Source: Alopecurus myosuroides (taxonomy: Eukaryota > Streptophyta > Magnoliopsida > Poales > Poaceae). From it: a stretch of DNA of 64,000 nt. A program made the position numbers and the translations under genes. This document shows positions 34,871 through 46,940 of this stretch, piece after piece; the first letter of the stretch is position 1, and the number at the start of each line of letters is the position of its first letter. The stretch lies in NCBI GenBank assembly GCA_028641055.1, contig CM054062.1, forward strand, positions 138,364,682 to 138,428,681, in the 5' to 3' direction. The notes beneath the pieces were generated by a model. That model made no database searches. It was not told the DNA's origin and saw only the letters and a program-made list of their open reading frames with translations.

Positions 34871-37695
34871 TGAAGGGAATATGCCCGAGAGGCAATAATA
34901 AAGTGGTTATTATCTTATTCCTTGTTTATGATAAATGTTTATTTCTCATGCTAGAATTTTATTAACCGGAAACGTTGATACATGTGTGTTTAATAAACAA
35001 ACAATGGTTCCTAGTAAAGCCTCTCTTTTAACTAGCTCGTTGATTAATATATGATCAAGGTTTCCTGATCATGAACATTGGATGTTGTTAATAACGGGGT
35101 CATGTCATTAGAAGAATGATGTGATGAACATAGACCCAATATCAAGATAACAATACGATCAAGTCATTTAGTTTATATTGTTATATCTTGCATACGAAGT
35201 AACTTATTCCTTAGACCATGAGATCATGTCAATCACTAATCCGGAAGGGTGCTTTGATGTCATCAAATGTCACACTGTAACAGGGTGACTATAAAGGTGT
35301 CGTTAGGTATTCGGAAAGTATTAGTTGAGGCTCATGGATCAAGAGTGGGATTTGTCCATCCAAATGACGGAGAGATATACTCTTGGCCCTCTCGGTGATA
35401 TCACATCGACACCGCTTGCACGCACGTAACTAGGTCACAAGGATGTCATATCACAGAAACTAGAAAAGAGTACTTGTCAGGTAACGAGATTGAACAAGGT
35501 ATGGTTGATACCAATGATCGAATCTCGGACAAGTAAAATATCGCGAGACAAAGGAAATAGTCACGACGTTGATGGTTCACACGATCACAAGAGTCATCGT
35601 TGAATATATAGGAGTTATCACGGATCTCCAGATCCCGCTGTTGATTATAGATCGGAGAGGAGTCTCGATCATGTCTATATTATTTGCGAACCGTAGGGTG
35701 ACACACTTAAGGTTCGATGACGCATTTGAGAGGATTCGGAATATCGAAGAATGTTTGAGCAGCACCGAAATTGTTTCGGGGAAAATTGAAATAGTTCAAG
35801 GGGTTTTTCATCGAATGGTTTTTAACTCTACTATATAATAAGGCTTAGCTACACGTACATCGTACATTGTAGGTAGCAGCCAACAAACCGGAGTCAATAG
35901 TCGTAGGAATCGGTAGAAAAAACGGACTAGATTGTCTGGCATGTCGCGGGAGTAGTTTCTGTTTCCTAGGCAAACCGAGACGTTTGACACAAAAATCAAA
36001 GGCAGATCGAGATGTCAGCCGTCGTGTTCCCCTCTCAAGCTCCTCCTCTAATCTAAACATCATGGTAGCAGCGGCATCTGGCGCCTCCCGGCCGAGGTGG
36101 GCCGGCCCCGTCCGCCACCCTTATGCTGCCGCCGGCTGAATCCATGGCGCGAGCTGCTGCTGCGGACGCGGCCAAGGTGGTTTCCGCATGTTCAAGAGCT
36201 CCGGTGCGTCAGTCATGACAAAATTTCCCATGGGATAGCAGGCTATTTGTGCTCTCAATTTCGCGCAGCCTGGTTGTGGGGGCTAATGGGGAGCTATTCC
36301 CCTATTTGATCTTCTGGAATGGAAGAATATGGCCTAGACATATGATGCGACAACGCCTCTGAGCAGAGCATGTATATAGGGAGAATAGATGTTGCAGCTT
36401 AATTTTGCTGTTTGTTGTGGCACTACATGATCAAAGAAAATATAACAGCTAGAGATGGTCCTTCAACGACAAGTCGGTCAGATGTGCACCCGTGTTGTTT
36501 TGGTGTGCAGGAGCGTCATGACAACCAGGACACTAGGCTTCACGACAACGAATTGGTCTGTGGTTTTCTACCCAAATCTGAAATTATTTGACGGGTCGTG
36601 CTAACCATGGCGCATATATATACACACACAGCAGCATCAAACTTCAGTGGCTTGAAAAGGTAGGGTCCTCGTGTTGATCTTGCATGTTCCAGCCAATGTT
36701 CTTCTCCTTTGTGCGCGTTCTATCTTGACAACCTTATCTCAACGTATGCGAAATAGTACTCCCTTTTACTCGAATTAATTTTCTTCAATTTGGCAAAATA
36801 TACATGTATCATCCCAATTTTTTTTAACAAAATTTGATTAATTCTCTTCACCCTCATTGCCACACACGATTACTTATCAAGACAACAGGCGAACTGAGGC
36901 TAGGGTTATACGGGTAGGTCGACCTTGTGGGGGGAGAATATAGATAATGGTCGGCCAAAATTAGATTTTTTTCACACCCGTTGCAACGCACGGGCACTCG
37001 GCTAGTAGAATTAACAAATGATTCGAGGTGCTATATGCAAAAGTTTGTTAATAGAATTAACAAATGCTGAAATAAAGAAATAAAATGTTTTATTTATTTA
37101 TTAAAGAAAAACCTTTGGATTTTCTAAGTGGGAATTATGGGAGCATGAGTGGGTGTGAGTGGAGTGTCCACTCACATGATGAGGGAAGAGGTGGGGTCGC
37201 CACCATAGGCTGGCCGCACCCCCTTAGGCTGCCTCCCCCCTATAAAAGGAGGGTGAGAGCTCTCCCTCCTCCACACACTTGTCCCACCTCCCTTCCTCTC
37301 CAACCGCTTCTCCATTCCATGGTCTCCGGCTTGGCGAAGCCCTGACCGTGGGATTCTTCACCACCACCACACCGTCGTGCTGCTAGAGTTCCGGGGGATC
37401 CTCTACTTCCGCTACCCCGCTGGATCGAGGGAACGGAGGTCTTCATCGAGTTGTACGTGTGACCGATCACGGAGGCACCGCCGGATTGCGGTGCACATCT
37501 TCTCGCTCTCGGGATCGGTGTGAGTACGACTACGCCAACAACGAGATTTGATCTCATAACGCTTAGAGTCTTAGAGGGTATGTTTTCTTAATACTCTCTT
37601 TCTCCCCATTGCACTTCATCTCCTAGACTAGATCTTGGCCCTTTGGGTATCTCTCGCGTAGGAATTTTTTTGTTTTCTATGCAACGTACCCTTCA
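34871..37695 (+). mobile_element. Solo LTR inserted in the Copia gag
   Basis: Starts TGAAGGGAATATGCCCGAGA and ends ...GCAACGTACCCTTCA, with a 5-bp target duplication ATGTC (34866-34870) / ATATC (37696-37700), one mismatch. The sequence matches a common Triticeae LTR type (AATATGCCC...GGCAATAATAAAGTGG start, ...GTAGGAATTTTTTTGTTTTC near the end). TATA box TATAAAAG at 37241-37248. No internal region, so it arose by LTR-LTR recombination. Direction follows the TATA box and end order. A Helitron splits it. Confidence 0.8.
35827..37005 (+). mobile_element. Helitron inserted in the solo LTR, about 1.2 kb
   Basis: The 3' end is clear: hairpin CCCGT-loop-ACGGG in CCCGTTGCAACGCACGGG (36977-36994), then CTAG (37002-37005) before T. 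The 5' end is placed at TCTACTATATAATAAGG (35827), which fits the family, though the base before it is C, not A. No Rep/helicase. The GC-rich segment 36060-36310 differs from the AT-rich rest and may be a captured gene fragment; a 70-codon frame at 36097-36309 has no domain I recognise. Confidence 0.65.
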
Positions 37696-38014
37696 ATATC
37701 TTCTAGCAATCAAAATGCCTTACATGCTAGTATTGATAGTCCTTGCATATCATTCCATAGTTATTTAACTAAATCTCATGATGATATGCTTCCTATGTCT
37801 TGTTGTCATGAAACAATGCTTTCATTTTCTCTAGTACTTGTGTGGCTAACAATGTAGAGGAATCCCACAGTTTGGTGGAACAAGACATGGACCTTAATGG
37901 TGCTTCAAGTCAATCTTCATCCTTGTTATCCATTTCTCATGTGTGCCTTATGGCTAAGGATTCAAAGGTATCTCCACCTTTCGAACCCTCTACATCTTGT
38001 GATGATGAGTAACG

Positions 38015-38840
38015 TGTTCTAGGACCAGGTTTCCCGGAAGGGGAAGCCATCTCTCTAGGGTAAATCGCGGGAAGGGAAACGTGGGGGAGCACTTTGGGGC
38101 GAGGACATAGAGTTTACCCAGGTTCAGGTTAGCCGAAGAGGCTCCCTACTTCCTGCAAATCAACTATCACGGTTATGCCGAACAGAGATTACAATTACCT
38201 AGGAAAGAGAGGTGTATGACTCGAATCTGCCTTAGGGTTTCCTCCGCTCGGCTTTATATAGGCAGCCGGATCGGGGCATACAGGAACTCAAACCATACAT
38301 TAGCATAACCCTAACAATCTATGGTCATACAGCCCCGAAGGGCGCACATGGGCTTCAAGGCCGCCAATCCGTATGTAGCCTTACACTTCGTGCCTTATTT
38401 TCCTCAGTCTTTGGGTCTGCCCTTCAGGTCCGGCTTCTGGATGCCGGTAGATACCCCATTTCGGACATCTCCGACAATAGTCCCCGGGAAGGCTAAGGAA
38501 ACCTATTTTCGGCATTGAGTTTCCAGCAAGGCTCGAACGACCGAAAATGGATCCTGAGTCTTCCCCCTTTGCCATTGTTAAATCTGAACAAAATCCAGCG
38601 TCCAGAGAAAAGACAGATCTTCGTGAACTTTCTCTCTGCACTGGCGTTCCCGTTCCCAACGAAGAGAAACGGCCAGAGCGAAATTATCGGACAATTAACG
38701 TTGTTTAAACGGCAACTCATGATGGCTCCATCCATTTAGGCACATTAATCGAGAGGGTTTCCTCCTGCAACGGTCATAAGCATGACACGCGGCGCGCATC
38801 TAGGCAGACGGCCGTTAGGGCTAAAGATAGTCGTCCGGGG
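38015..38840 (-). mobile_element. Partial LTR of a Gypsy element on the minus strand
   Basis: Read on the minus strand it has a TATA box (TATATAAA, 38270-38263), followed downstream by a typical LTR end with 'cctgaacctgggtaaactctatgtcctcgcccc', and finishes ...CCTAGAACA at 38015. The rest lies beyond the Athila insertion at 38841, outside the window. Small frames here are not genes. Confidence 0.6.
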
Positions 38841-38922
38841 TGATACGTCATAAACGTATCCTTAATTTATGATGTTCCATGTTGTTTTCGTGCCATATGC
38901 TACATGTTTTCCTTACACTTTA
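38841..38922 (+). mobile_element. 5' end of an Athila-type Gypsy LTR, truncated by Tat A
   Basis: TGATACGTCATAAACGTATC start is characteristic of Triticeae Athila-lineage LTRs (compare 60290). Only 82 bp are seen before Tat element A begins, so the remainder should lie right of the window. Confidence 0.7.
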
Positions 38923-39816
38923 TGTCGGGGGGATGATCCCCGGGTGCCTCGAGAAGGCGGAAAGAAGCAACCAGAGGATTGTGCTTCGTACGAACACGTG
39001 TCTAGGCGTGTAAGGGCAAACCTCAAGTCTCCATCCGCTCGCTGGATGGGTACTGCCGCCCGCCTGCCGGCTGAAGGTCCCAACCGGCTGGGCGCAAAGT
39101 CAACCAGCATGAAGGAGGTATGGCGAAACACGCTCACTCCCTAGGCCTACGCAGGCCACGGTGCCCCTCTAAATCGCGCAGTACACCTACTCCCCGGTTG
39201 CTCGGGGTACTCAGGAATGGGCTCGACCGTACCCGCGTACGGTCGACTGTACTTCTATTCGAGCTAGTCGGTACCAACCTACTATCTCCCGTACCTGCCG
39301 CATGGGCTCGGGGTACCCGGCGTACGGCTCGGGTACGGCTGCATGGGTGCTCGGGCAGCCGGGAGTGGTAGACTCGACTCTGCCGCAGTACGGCGCCAAG
39401 TACGACGCAACCCGGATTCGAAGGGCGCAAGGACGTGAGGCGTTTGTCCGAGAATCTCTCCGGCTGGTCTTGTACCAGCCGGCCCCCACCTGTAAGCTGG
39501 CCAGTCCTCCGGTATATAAGGACTAGCCCAACACTCCTAGAGGGGACGAGATATCAGAGATCACATACACTTTCCCTTCCATTTTCCCACTCGAACACAG
39601 CTCCAGGAGCAACTTTGTAACATATGCATCGATAGTAGAGAGACACAAGCAGGAGTAGGGGTTTTACCTCACAGTGAGGTCCCTGAACCTAGGTACATCG
39701 TGTGTCTACACGCTTGCTACCCAATCCCGCGCCAACGCCACCATCTGCTAGCCTGTCCCCTCTTTAAACACCATTAAGAACACCTTCTGGTGCTGCCGTG
39801 ATTAACTCCAACGGCA
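38923..39816 (+). repeat. Tat A 5' LTR (894 bp)
   Basis: TGTCGGGGGGATGATCCCCG ... ACGGCA, with TATATAAG at 39523-39530. The inner palindrome GGGGGATGATCCCC lies at the very start. Small frames on both strands repeat in both LTRs and are not genes. Confidence 0.9.
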
Positions 39817-39818
39817 GT

Positions 39819-39836
39819 TGGCGCCCACCGTGGGGC
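39819..39836 (+). other. Tat A primer-binding site
   Basis: TGGCGCCCACCGTGGGGC, two bases after the LTR end; this is the PBS form seen in many grass Tat/RIRE2-like elements. Confidence 0.8.
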
Positions 39837-39838
39837 AG

Positions 39839-42458
39839 ATGGCGACGGATGGGACTGTGTTCTATGCGGGACCACCTTATTCCGAGACCGGGGGGCATGT
39901 CGTCACCGGCCTCGTGGTGACCTTTGGCACCTTTTATTGCGTGATCAACAACACCGGAGCCATCGAGGGCCCCACTCTTCCGCACAAAGGCTCTATTGTC
40001 AAGTTCGGTGAGCACCATGTTTTCGTCGCCGTTGTTCCTGAGTTTCCCACCAAGGTGCAGGCCTGCACCGATCGCCTCTGCAAGGAGGTGATCGACATCG
40101 AAGGCTGCGAGTCGCAGGACCATGCAGAGTGCATGGTCACCCATCAGCGGGATGAGGTTCCTGAAGGGAGCCGAAACGCCACAGCACGCGGTTCCGTCGA
40201 GGACGTCCTCGAGAACCTCGCCGCGCCCATCAGCTCGGACACGGACCCCGAGGAGGTGGCCGTTGCGCTCGAGTAGGCGCACCAACACCTCATCGACAGC
40301 GCTAGAAACGTTGCCTCTACCCAACGCCGGGTGGAGACCCAAATACGTGAGTTCAATGTGTGCACAACTTCATCCCCATGCTGGTTGAGCCCAGCCACAT
40401 GGGGGCGGTACGCCAGTGCGGGGGCAACCTCGCACACGATCTAGGAATTACTGCCGACCCGACCGTCCCACCTGGCTTCCGCCAGCCGAGCTACAACAGC
40501 CCCGCCAAGAACATGAGGGCCGCGGAAGCCGCCGCGACCGAACTACCCGGCCTCCAAGGCGAAGACCTGCAACGCCAACAGTGCCGCCTGCAGGACCTCC
40601 TCATCGTGGCCAACTAGCAGCAGGCGACACAAAGCCTCCAGGCCACATCAAGGACTCCCAGGGTGCTCCCGCGGCCAGGCCGGGAGGCGCCGCCCAGCCG
40701 AACGCACGCAACCCCGACCAGCAGGCGGATGGGGCCACTCTTGCCGGCCGACAAGCGTCATCGCCAAACCCGCACCATGTGCCGCCACGAGGCGATGGCG
40801 GCGTCAACTTCGGCTACCACCCAAGACGCCACACTGAACCGTTGTAGGAGTCAGCCGGTTCCGCGACAACGACAACCGGCAGCCGGGCCATTATGGCCCG
40901 CAGCCGGCGGCCTCGGCAAGCCGCTACTGTCAGCAGCCTCTCCCAGGAGGCTACCGGCTGACCACTCGAGGCGGGTACTTACCAGATATCGGCGAGCATC
41001 AGCCGGCTCGCGCTGCCTCACACGCCGGCTTCCGGCAAGCGGAGCCAGCTGCCCAGGTCCCCCTCACCAACGTTCGCGATCTCCTGGGCGCATTCGGCAC
41101 AACAACCGGCATCGACGCCCGGCAGCGCATCAACACCCTAGAAGCGTCCAGAATCCTCGAGGAGGAAGACATGGCCAGCCACCAGTGCCTTGGGCCGTGC
41201 ATCACGACGGAACCTTTCCCGAGTGGTTTCCAGCTCCCGAGGGACACGCCCAAGTACTACGGCATGACTAAGCCGGAAGACTGGCTCGTCGACTATGTCA
41301 CCTGGGTGGGCATAGCCGGCGGCAACCAAAGAGTGGCGGTATGCTACGCACCGCTCATGATGAAGGACACGACGCGCATGTGGGTGATTAGCCTGCCCGC
41401 CACGAGCATCCACTGTTGGCTGAATTTCGAAAGAGTCTTCCTCACCAACTTAACCAACACCTACAAGCGGCCTGGCCGGCCACATCATCTGGCCAGCTGC
41501 GTCCAGCGCAAGGGAGAGAAGGACCGCGACTACCTGACGCGATGGTCCAACCTGCGCAACACATGCGAAGGGGTGCAAGAGCACCAATCCATCACCTACT
41601 TCATCAACGGGTGCCTAGACGACACCATGCTCAAGCACAAGCTCTTCCGGGCAGAGCCAAGGTCGATGGAGCATCTTATGCTTGTCGCGGACAAGTACGT
41701 CACGTCGGACTCGTTCATTTAGGGGTCCAATCCGGCTGGACGCAAACGGCGCGTTAATCGTCGGCGACCCAGATAGGACAAACGGAGCCGGCCCGAGCCA
41801 CCCCTCCGGTAGGCCCAACGGCCGCGACGGACGTGACCGCCCATACCACGACAACCGGGACACCCGGAAGAGGAGTGGGGCAATGGTGGAGGAACGATAC
41901 GGCACGGCGCAAGCCGTAAACACCGTGGAGACAGGCCAGCCGGCTTCGGCTGGCGAAGGACGATACCCTCGCCCCAGGAAAGACGATGGCCAGTGGGGTG
42001 ACAAACTCAAATACACGCTAGAGGCCATGTCGAGCCAGCCATGCAAGTACCATTCCACCTCCCGCAAGCCAGCCACGCACACAACAACCGAGTGCAGCTG
42101 GACCATCCGGCTGGCGAAGGGCGAGGGACTGCCGCCTAGGGGAGCTCCACCACCACCCCCGCCACCAGCCGGCGCACCGGCTAACACCGTCGCCAACATC
42201 ACCGCCACGGAAGACTACCGGCTGTCGATTGACCGCGCCACAGTCGGATCACGCATGGCGCAAGCCCTGATGGTGGCGCAGGAGCTGAAGGAGATCAAGC
42301 GGCAGATAGCGGCCGAGCAGCAGGAGATCCCGGAGGGAAAGAGGCCCATGGGCGAGGCGCAGTTCCAGGCCTCCCGCGACACCAAGAAGGTCCCGTTGAA
42401 CCCCAACCAGCTGGACGACAAGTTCCTCACCCTCGGGGGAGCACTCAACCAGAAATAG
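39839..42458 (+). pseudogene. Tat A gag, broken
   Basis: Start ATG 39839, three bases after the PBS. First open part to 40276 (TAG), then fragments in other frames through 41160, then the core gag domain at 41171-41722 (LPRDTPKYYGMTKPEDWLVDYVTW...WLNFERVFLTNLTNTYKRPG...LASCVQRKGEKDRDYLTRW), which is the strand-exchange capsid region of Gypsy gag. A frame change near 41700 leads into 41682-42458 with Pro-rich spacer and a degenerate zinc-knuckle-like CKYH...H..TEC (about 42040-42095). After that comes ASRDTKKVPLNPNQLDDKF, which normally lies after the protease, so a deletion has joined gag to the RT leader. Inactive. Confidence 0.75.
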
Positions 42459-45400
42459 GAAGATGAGCTCACCAGCTTCCTCCGTGAGAATCGGGACATC
42501 TTTGCATGGGAGCCAAGGGACATGCCGGGTGTACCGGGGGAGCTGGCTGACACTCTCTCCACGTCAAGCCAGACGCCAAGCCGGTTAGGAAGCCGCTCCG
42601 AAGGTTTGGAGAGGAAAGAAGAAGAATCATCGGGGACGAAATTGCCCGGCTGCTAGCAGCTGGCTTCATCACCAAGGTCTACCACCCGGACTCACTGGCA
42701 AATCCAGTCCTGGTCTTAAAGAAAAACAACACATGGAGTATGTGCATCGACTACACGAGCCTGAACAAGGCATGCCCGAAGGACCCGTTCGCACTGCCCC
42801 AGATCGGTCAGATCATCGACTCCACCGCCGGCTGCGACCTCCTGCCTTTTATGGACGCCTATTCCGGCTACAACCAGATCCCGCTGAATTCGGATAACCA
42901 AATTCGGACAGCCTTCATCACCCCATACGGGGCCTATTGCTACATCACCATGCCGTTCGGGCTCAAGAACGTCGACGCCACCTACCAAAGGTGCATGTAG
43001 AAGTGCCTGCATGAGCAAATCGGCTGCAACATCCACGCCTGCGTGGACGACATCGTCGTAAAGACAAAGGAGAAGTCCACTCTCCTCGACGACCTCAAGG
43101 AAACCTTCACAAACTTGAGGCGCTACAAGATGAAGCTCAACCCCACCAAGTGCGTGTTCGGCGTACCAGCCGGCCAGCTCCTTGGTTTCCTCGTATCAGA
43201 ACGAGGGATCGAGGCGAACCCGGAGAAGATCTCCGCCATCGAGAGGATGGAATGACCAACAGTCCTACGGGACATACAGAAGTTTGCCGGCTGCCTAGCG
43301 TCCCTCAGCCGGTTCATCAGCCGGCTCGGCGAGAAGCCCCTGCTACTATACGACCTCCTAAAGAAGGCGGACAAGTTCAAGTGGACCCACGAGGCGAACG
43401 CCACGTTCCGCGACCTCAAGCGGACGCTCACGCAGACACCTATCCTGGCCCCACCAACCCCAAGGGAGCCCATGCTGCTCTACATTGCCGCCACCAACCG
43501 GGTTGTGAGCGTCGTCCTGGTAATCAAGCGACCAAAAGAGGAGAAGGATCAACTGGTTCAGCGACCGGTATATTACCTTAGCGAGGTATTATCGCAATCC
43601 AAGCAGAACTACCCCCACTGCCAGAAGCTAGCTTACGGCATGTACTTCGCCGCCAAGAAACTACGCCACTACTTCTAGAAGCACCCCATCACCGTGGTGT
43701 GCACGGCGCCGCTTGGGGAGATCATCAGAAACAAGGACGCAACGGGCCGCGTGGCCAAATGGGCCGTTGACCTCGCCGCGCACACCGTGCTCTACCAACC
43801 TCGCACCACCATAAAGTCGCAAGTACTGGCGGACTTCATCGTCGACTGGGCGGAGACTCAATACCTCCCCCCGGCTCTTGACTCCGCCTACTGGCGGATG
43901 CACTTCGACGGCCCCAAAATGCGCAGGGGCTTGGTAGCCGGGATCGTCATCACTTCACCCAAGGGAGACCTCCTGGAGTACGCCCTGCAAATACACTTCA
44001 AGGCCTCCAACAACGTGGCCGAGTACGAGGCCCTCGTCCATGGCCTCCGACCGGCGAAGGAGATGAACATCTAGTGTATCCTCTGCTTCGGCGACTCCTA
44101 CCTCGTCGTCGAGCAAACTTCCGGCAACTGGGACGCCAAGGACGACAACATGGACGCCTACCGGTTCTTCTTGCAGCAGCTCTGCGCCTGCTTTGAAGGA
44201 TGAGAGTTCCACCACGTGCCACAGGCACTCAACAAGACGGCCAACACGCTCGCCAAGCTCGCCTCCACAAGGCAAGCAATACCACCCGGCGTCTCCCTCG
44301 AGCACCTCTACAAGCCGTCCATCACTCCATCGTCGGGCTCTGACTCCATCATCCTGTCGGCTGACCCAGCCGGCCCAAAGGACCTGGAGCCCGCCGGCTC
44401 CCCGCCACCGCCAACCGGCAAGAAAACTCCATACGGCTTCAGAACTGCACTAAGAGCCGTCCTTACGCTAACCGGTCAGCCGGACCTGGGGGCCCGCCAG
44501 CCAGATCATCTCCTGGACCCAGGGGCTCGCCAGCCAGACCCGGGGGCTTCTCAGTCGGACACCGCAGATCACCTTCTGAACCCAGGGGCTTGCCCGCCAA
44601 CCCCAAGGGACCCTTAGCCGCCCCCTAACCCTTCAACCGGCCCCGGGGGCAGGCATGACGGAGGAGGCACGCCTGCGAGTGCTCCAACACGACGTCTTCG
44701 CCAAATACCCGACCCCGGGGTAGGCACAACCCTACCTCGACTTCCTCATCTGGGATGCGCTCCCGCAGGACGAGGTACTCGCCCGACAGATCTAGCGCCG
44801 CACAAAGGCATACACCATCATCAACAACAATCTACACAAGCGAAGCACATGTGGCATATACCTACGCTGCGTCAAGCCGGAACTAGGCATCTGCCTCCTA
44901 GAAGATATACACAAGGGCGAGTGCAGCCACCACGCGTCAACAAGAGCAACATGCTAGAAGGCCATCCGATATGGATTCTACTGGCCAACCATAGCGGTCG
45001 ACGCCGAGAAAATGATCAAGGCCTGCAACGTCTGCCAGCGTTTCCGAACGCAAAAGCACACGCCAAACATGACGCTTAGAACCATCCCCATCACATGGAC
45101 ATTTGCCGTGTGGGGACTGGACATGGTGGGCCCGTTCAAGACAGCCCGAAGCGGCATGACCCACTTGCTGATCGATGTGGATAAGTTCACCAAGTGGATC
45201 GAGGCCAAGTCGATCAAGAAACTAGACGGCCAGACCGTCATCACCTTCTTCAAGGACATCATCTACCGCTACGGCTACCCGCACATCATCATCACAGACA
45301 ATGGCACAAACTTCGCCAAGGGCATTTTCGCGCGATTATGCGGGGACAAGGGGATCCGGCTGGACTTGGCGTACGTTGCCACCCCTAGTCAAACGACCCG

Positions 45401-45983
45401 GTGGAAAGGGCAAACGGCCTGATCCTAGCCGTCATCAAGCCCCAGCCGGTGGACTCGCTCGAGAGGGTGCCCGACTGTTGGATCGAAGAACTTCCCTCCG
45501 TCCTATGGAGCCTCAGGACAACACCCAACCGGTCCACCGGCTACACCCTTTCTTCCTCGTCTACAGCGCGGAAGCCGTCCTCCCGGCTGACATCCAGTTC
45601 GAGTCACCCGAACCATCCTGTACACCGAGAAGGACGCACGACAGGCAAACCAAGACGGGGTGGACCTGCTCGAGGAGGCGCGCTATCTGGCCTTGTCCAG
45701 ATCGTCCATCTACCAACAAGACCTCCGCCGGTATCACAGTCGGCGGATCCGGCTGCTTGCCTTCAGAGACGGTGACCTCGTGCTCTGGCTGATCCAGGAC
45801 ACCAAAGGCCTCCACAAGTTGTCCTTCCCATGGGAGGGCCCATTCATCATCGACCGGGCACTAAGCAACAAAGCCTACTACCTCATCGACATGCGCGAGC
45901 CACACAAGAACAAGGGGGACACCTCCTACGACGAGATGGAGCGCCCATGGAACGCGGAGCTGCTATGCTCGTTCCACACCTAA
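42459..45983 (+). pseudogene. Tat A pol: RT, RNase H, second RNase H, integrase; broken
   Basis: RT 42570-43255 (CIDYTSLNKACPKDPFALPQI, MPFGLKN; catalytic box reads CVDD at about 43042-43053 instead of YVDD). First RNase H 43380-43880, with the connection domain. Second, archaeal-type RNase H 43890-44270 (MHFDGPKM, NVAEYEALVHGL, FGDSYLVVEQ). Integrase 44810-45983 (CNVCQRFRTQKH finger; GLDMVGPF, ITDNGTNF; VERANG) with a frameshift near 45390 beside the catalytic Glu. Frame is otherwise single from 42740 to 44617 but has in-frame stops at 42998, 43253, 43676, 44072 and 44201. Most fit C-to-T change of CAG or CGA. No protease seen upstream. Ends ...AELLCSFHT, stop 45981-45983. Confidence 0.88.
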
Positions 45984-46940
45984 GTGTAACACCCTATATC
46001 CCCAGCTATCAATAAAACTGGCCGGCACCTCCAAGCATAGCACTCAGGAGGCCCTGCCCTTTGCAGCATATCCATTACACTTACTTCACAAACCGGGAAA
46101 AGCAGTCGGCTCATGCCTCAAAAATTAGACGGAAAAGTAGCGTGACTGGCGCCAAAGGCCCACTCTGCGAATCCGACTGTAGACCGCAACCCGACAGTTC
46201 AGCCGGCCAGAGCAAAAGCCAGCGGCCCACACGCAAAAAAGACTAAGGCCTCAGACACAACCGGTTTCCCAGCAACAGAGCGCAACCTTCGCCCGAGTTC
46301 GACCACGCAAAAGTTTGCAACTATGTCGCTGATAAGACGGCCCCCTCTTCGGTAAGAGCTGCAGACCGCAACCCGGCTGACACGTTGGCAGGAGCAGGGA
46401 CCATGCGGCAAGGGACACAAACGCTAACCTAGCCAGCTGGACTAGTGCGAACTATCGCCCAACTAAGTAAAAATGGCCAAGTAAAAGTTCCTACCAGTCT
46501 TTCGCTTTAATAGACTAACGATTTACCCAGACTCCTCGGTATTGTCAGACAACAACTACTTGGCCATGAGGCGCAACTGGCCAACCTTTTTCCAACGATA
46601 TTTGAGATTCGGCCCGCCTATCGAGGGTAGCCGGCCCCAATCTCGGGGGCTGCACCTGGTGGGCAGGCTAGAACGCTACCACCGGGTAGATCGGAAAACG
46701 TTGGCAAACAGCAAGCCGCAACAAAGACAAAATCTCACGAGGGACTACTTCAACATTTACGAAATAAAAATATCCAAGTATTACAATTTCACCCGGCATC
46801 CCTGGGGAAAACGATGCAGACCAAGTTTCCACAAGGACAAATACACCCGACATCCCGGGGACTTAATCGGTTCCTGGCGCTCCTTCATCGACCACCTGCT
46901 CCGTCGCCACAGCAGGGGGAGGCATCACCGCCACCGGATC
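45984..46940 (+). other. Tat A 3' non-coding stretch
   Basis: Between the pol stop and the 3' end of the antisense gene. No convincing frame on either strand. The 'cccggcatccctgggg...' pair at about 46794 and 46846 is a short diverged repeat. Confidence 0.5.

Larger units (their letters stand above)
15204..38012 (+). mobile_element. Copia retrotransposon (Sirevirus-like), 5' part, interrupted
   Basis: The 5' LTR starts TGAAAGCGCATGGTGCC at 15204 and ends ...TCCGTTCA at 34302, split by the chromovirus (16659-31755 including one target-site copy). It is followed by a PBS (34305) and a gag gene (34357-38012) split by a solo LTR. Just after the gag frame ends, a minus-strand LTR begins. Pol and the 3' LTR are not in the window. 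The gag motif set (FDGTNYNVWKIRILNLF, SDVVLASI, NIIEDDCSPSTSGRDE) resembles Triticeae Sirevirus (Maximus-type) gag; this lineage call is from memory. Confidence 0.7.
34357..38012 (+). pseudogene. Copia gag, interrupted by a solo LTR
   Basis: Start ATG 34357 (MSFRELGHNPSFKFDG). First part has the Copia gag signature (NYNVWKIRILNLF), a frameshift near 34540, then SDVVLASIVPFQNAHEIWKKL and the Ser/Thr/Asp-rich segment NIIEDDCSPSTSGRDE. At 34870 the frame is cut by the solo LTR; coding resumes at 37699 (SNQNALHASIDSPC...). Removing the insert and one target-site copy keeps the frame open across the junction, which confirms the insertion. A second frameshift lies near 37845, and the readable part ends ...FEPSTSCDDE at about 38009, where a minus-strand LTR begins. 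The protein would form the particle core; no zinc knuckle remains in the window. Inactive. Confidence 0.8.

Noticed and set aside
38869..39630. Set of 60-98-codon frames at the Tat A 5' LTR as small genes
   Set aside because: They recur in the 3' LTR at 51448-52026 with frame-breaking differences, as expected for non-coding LTR.
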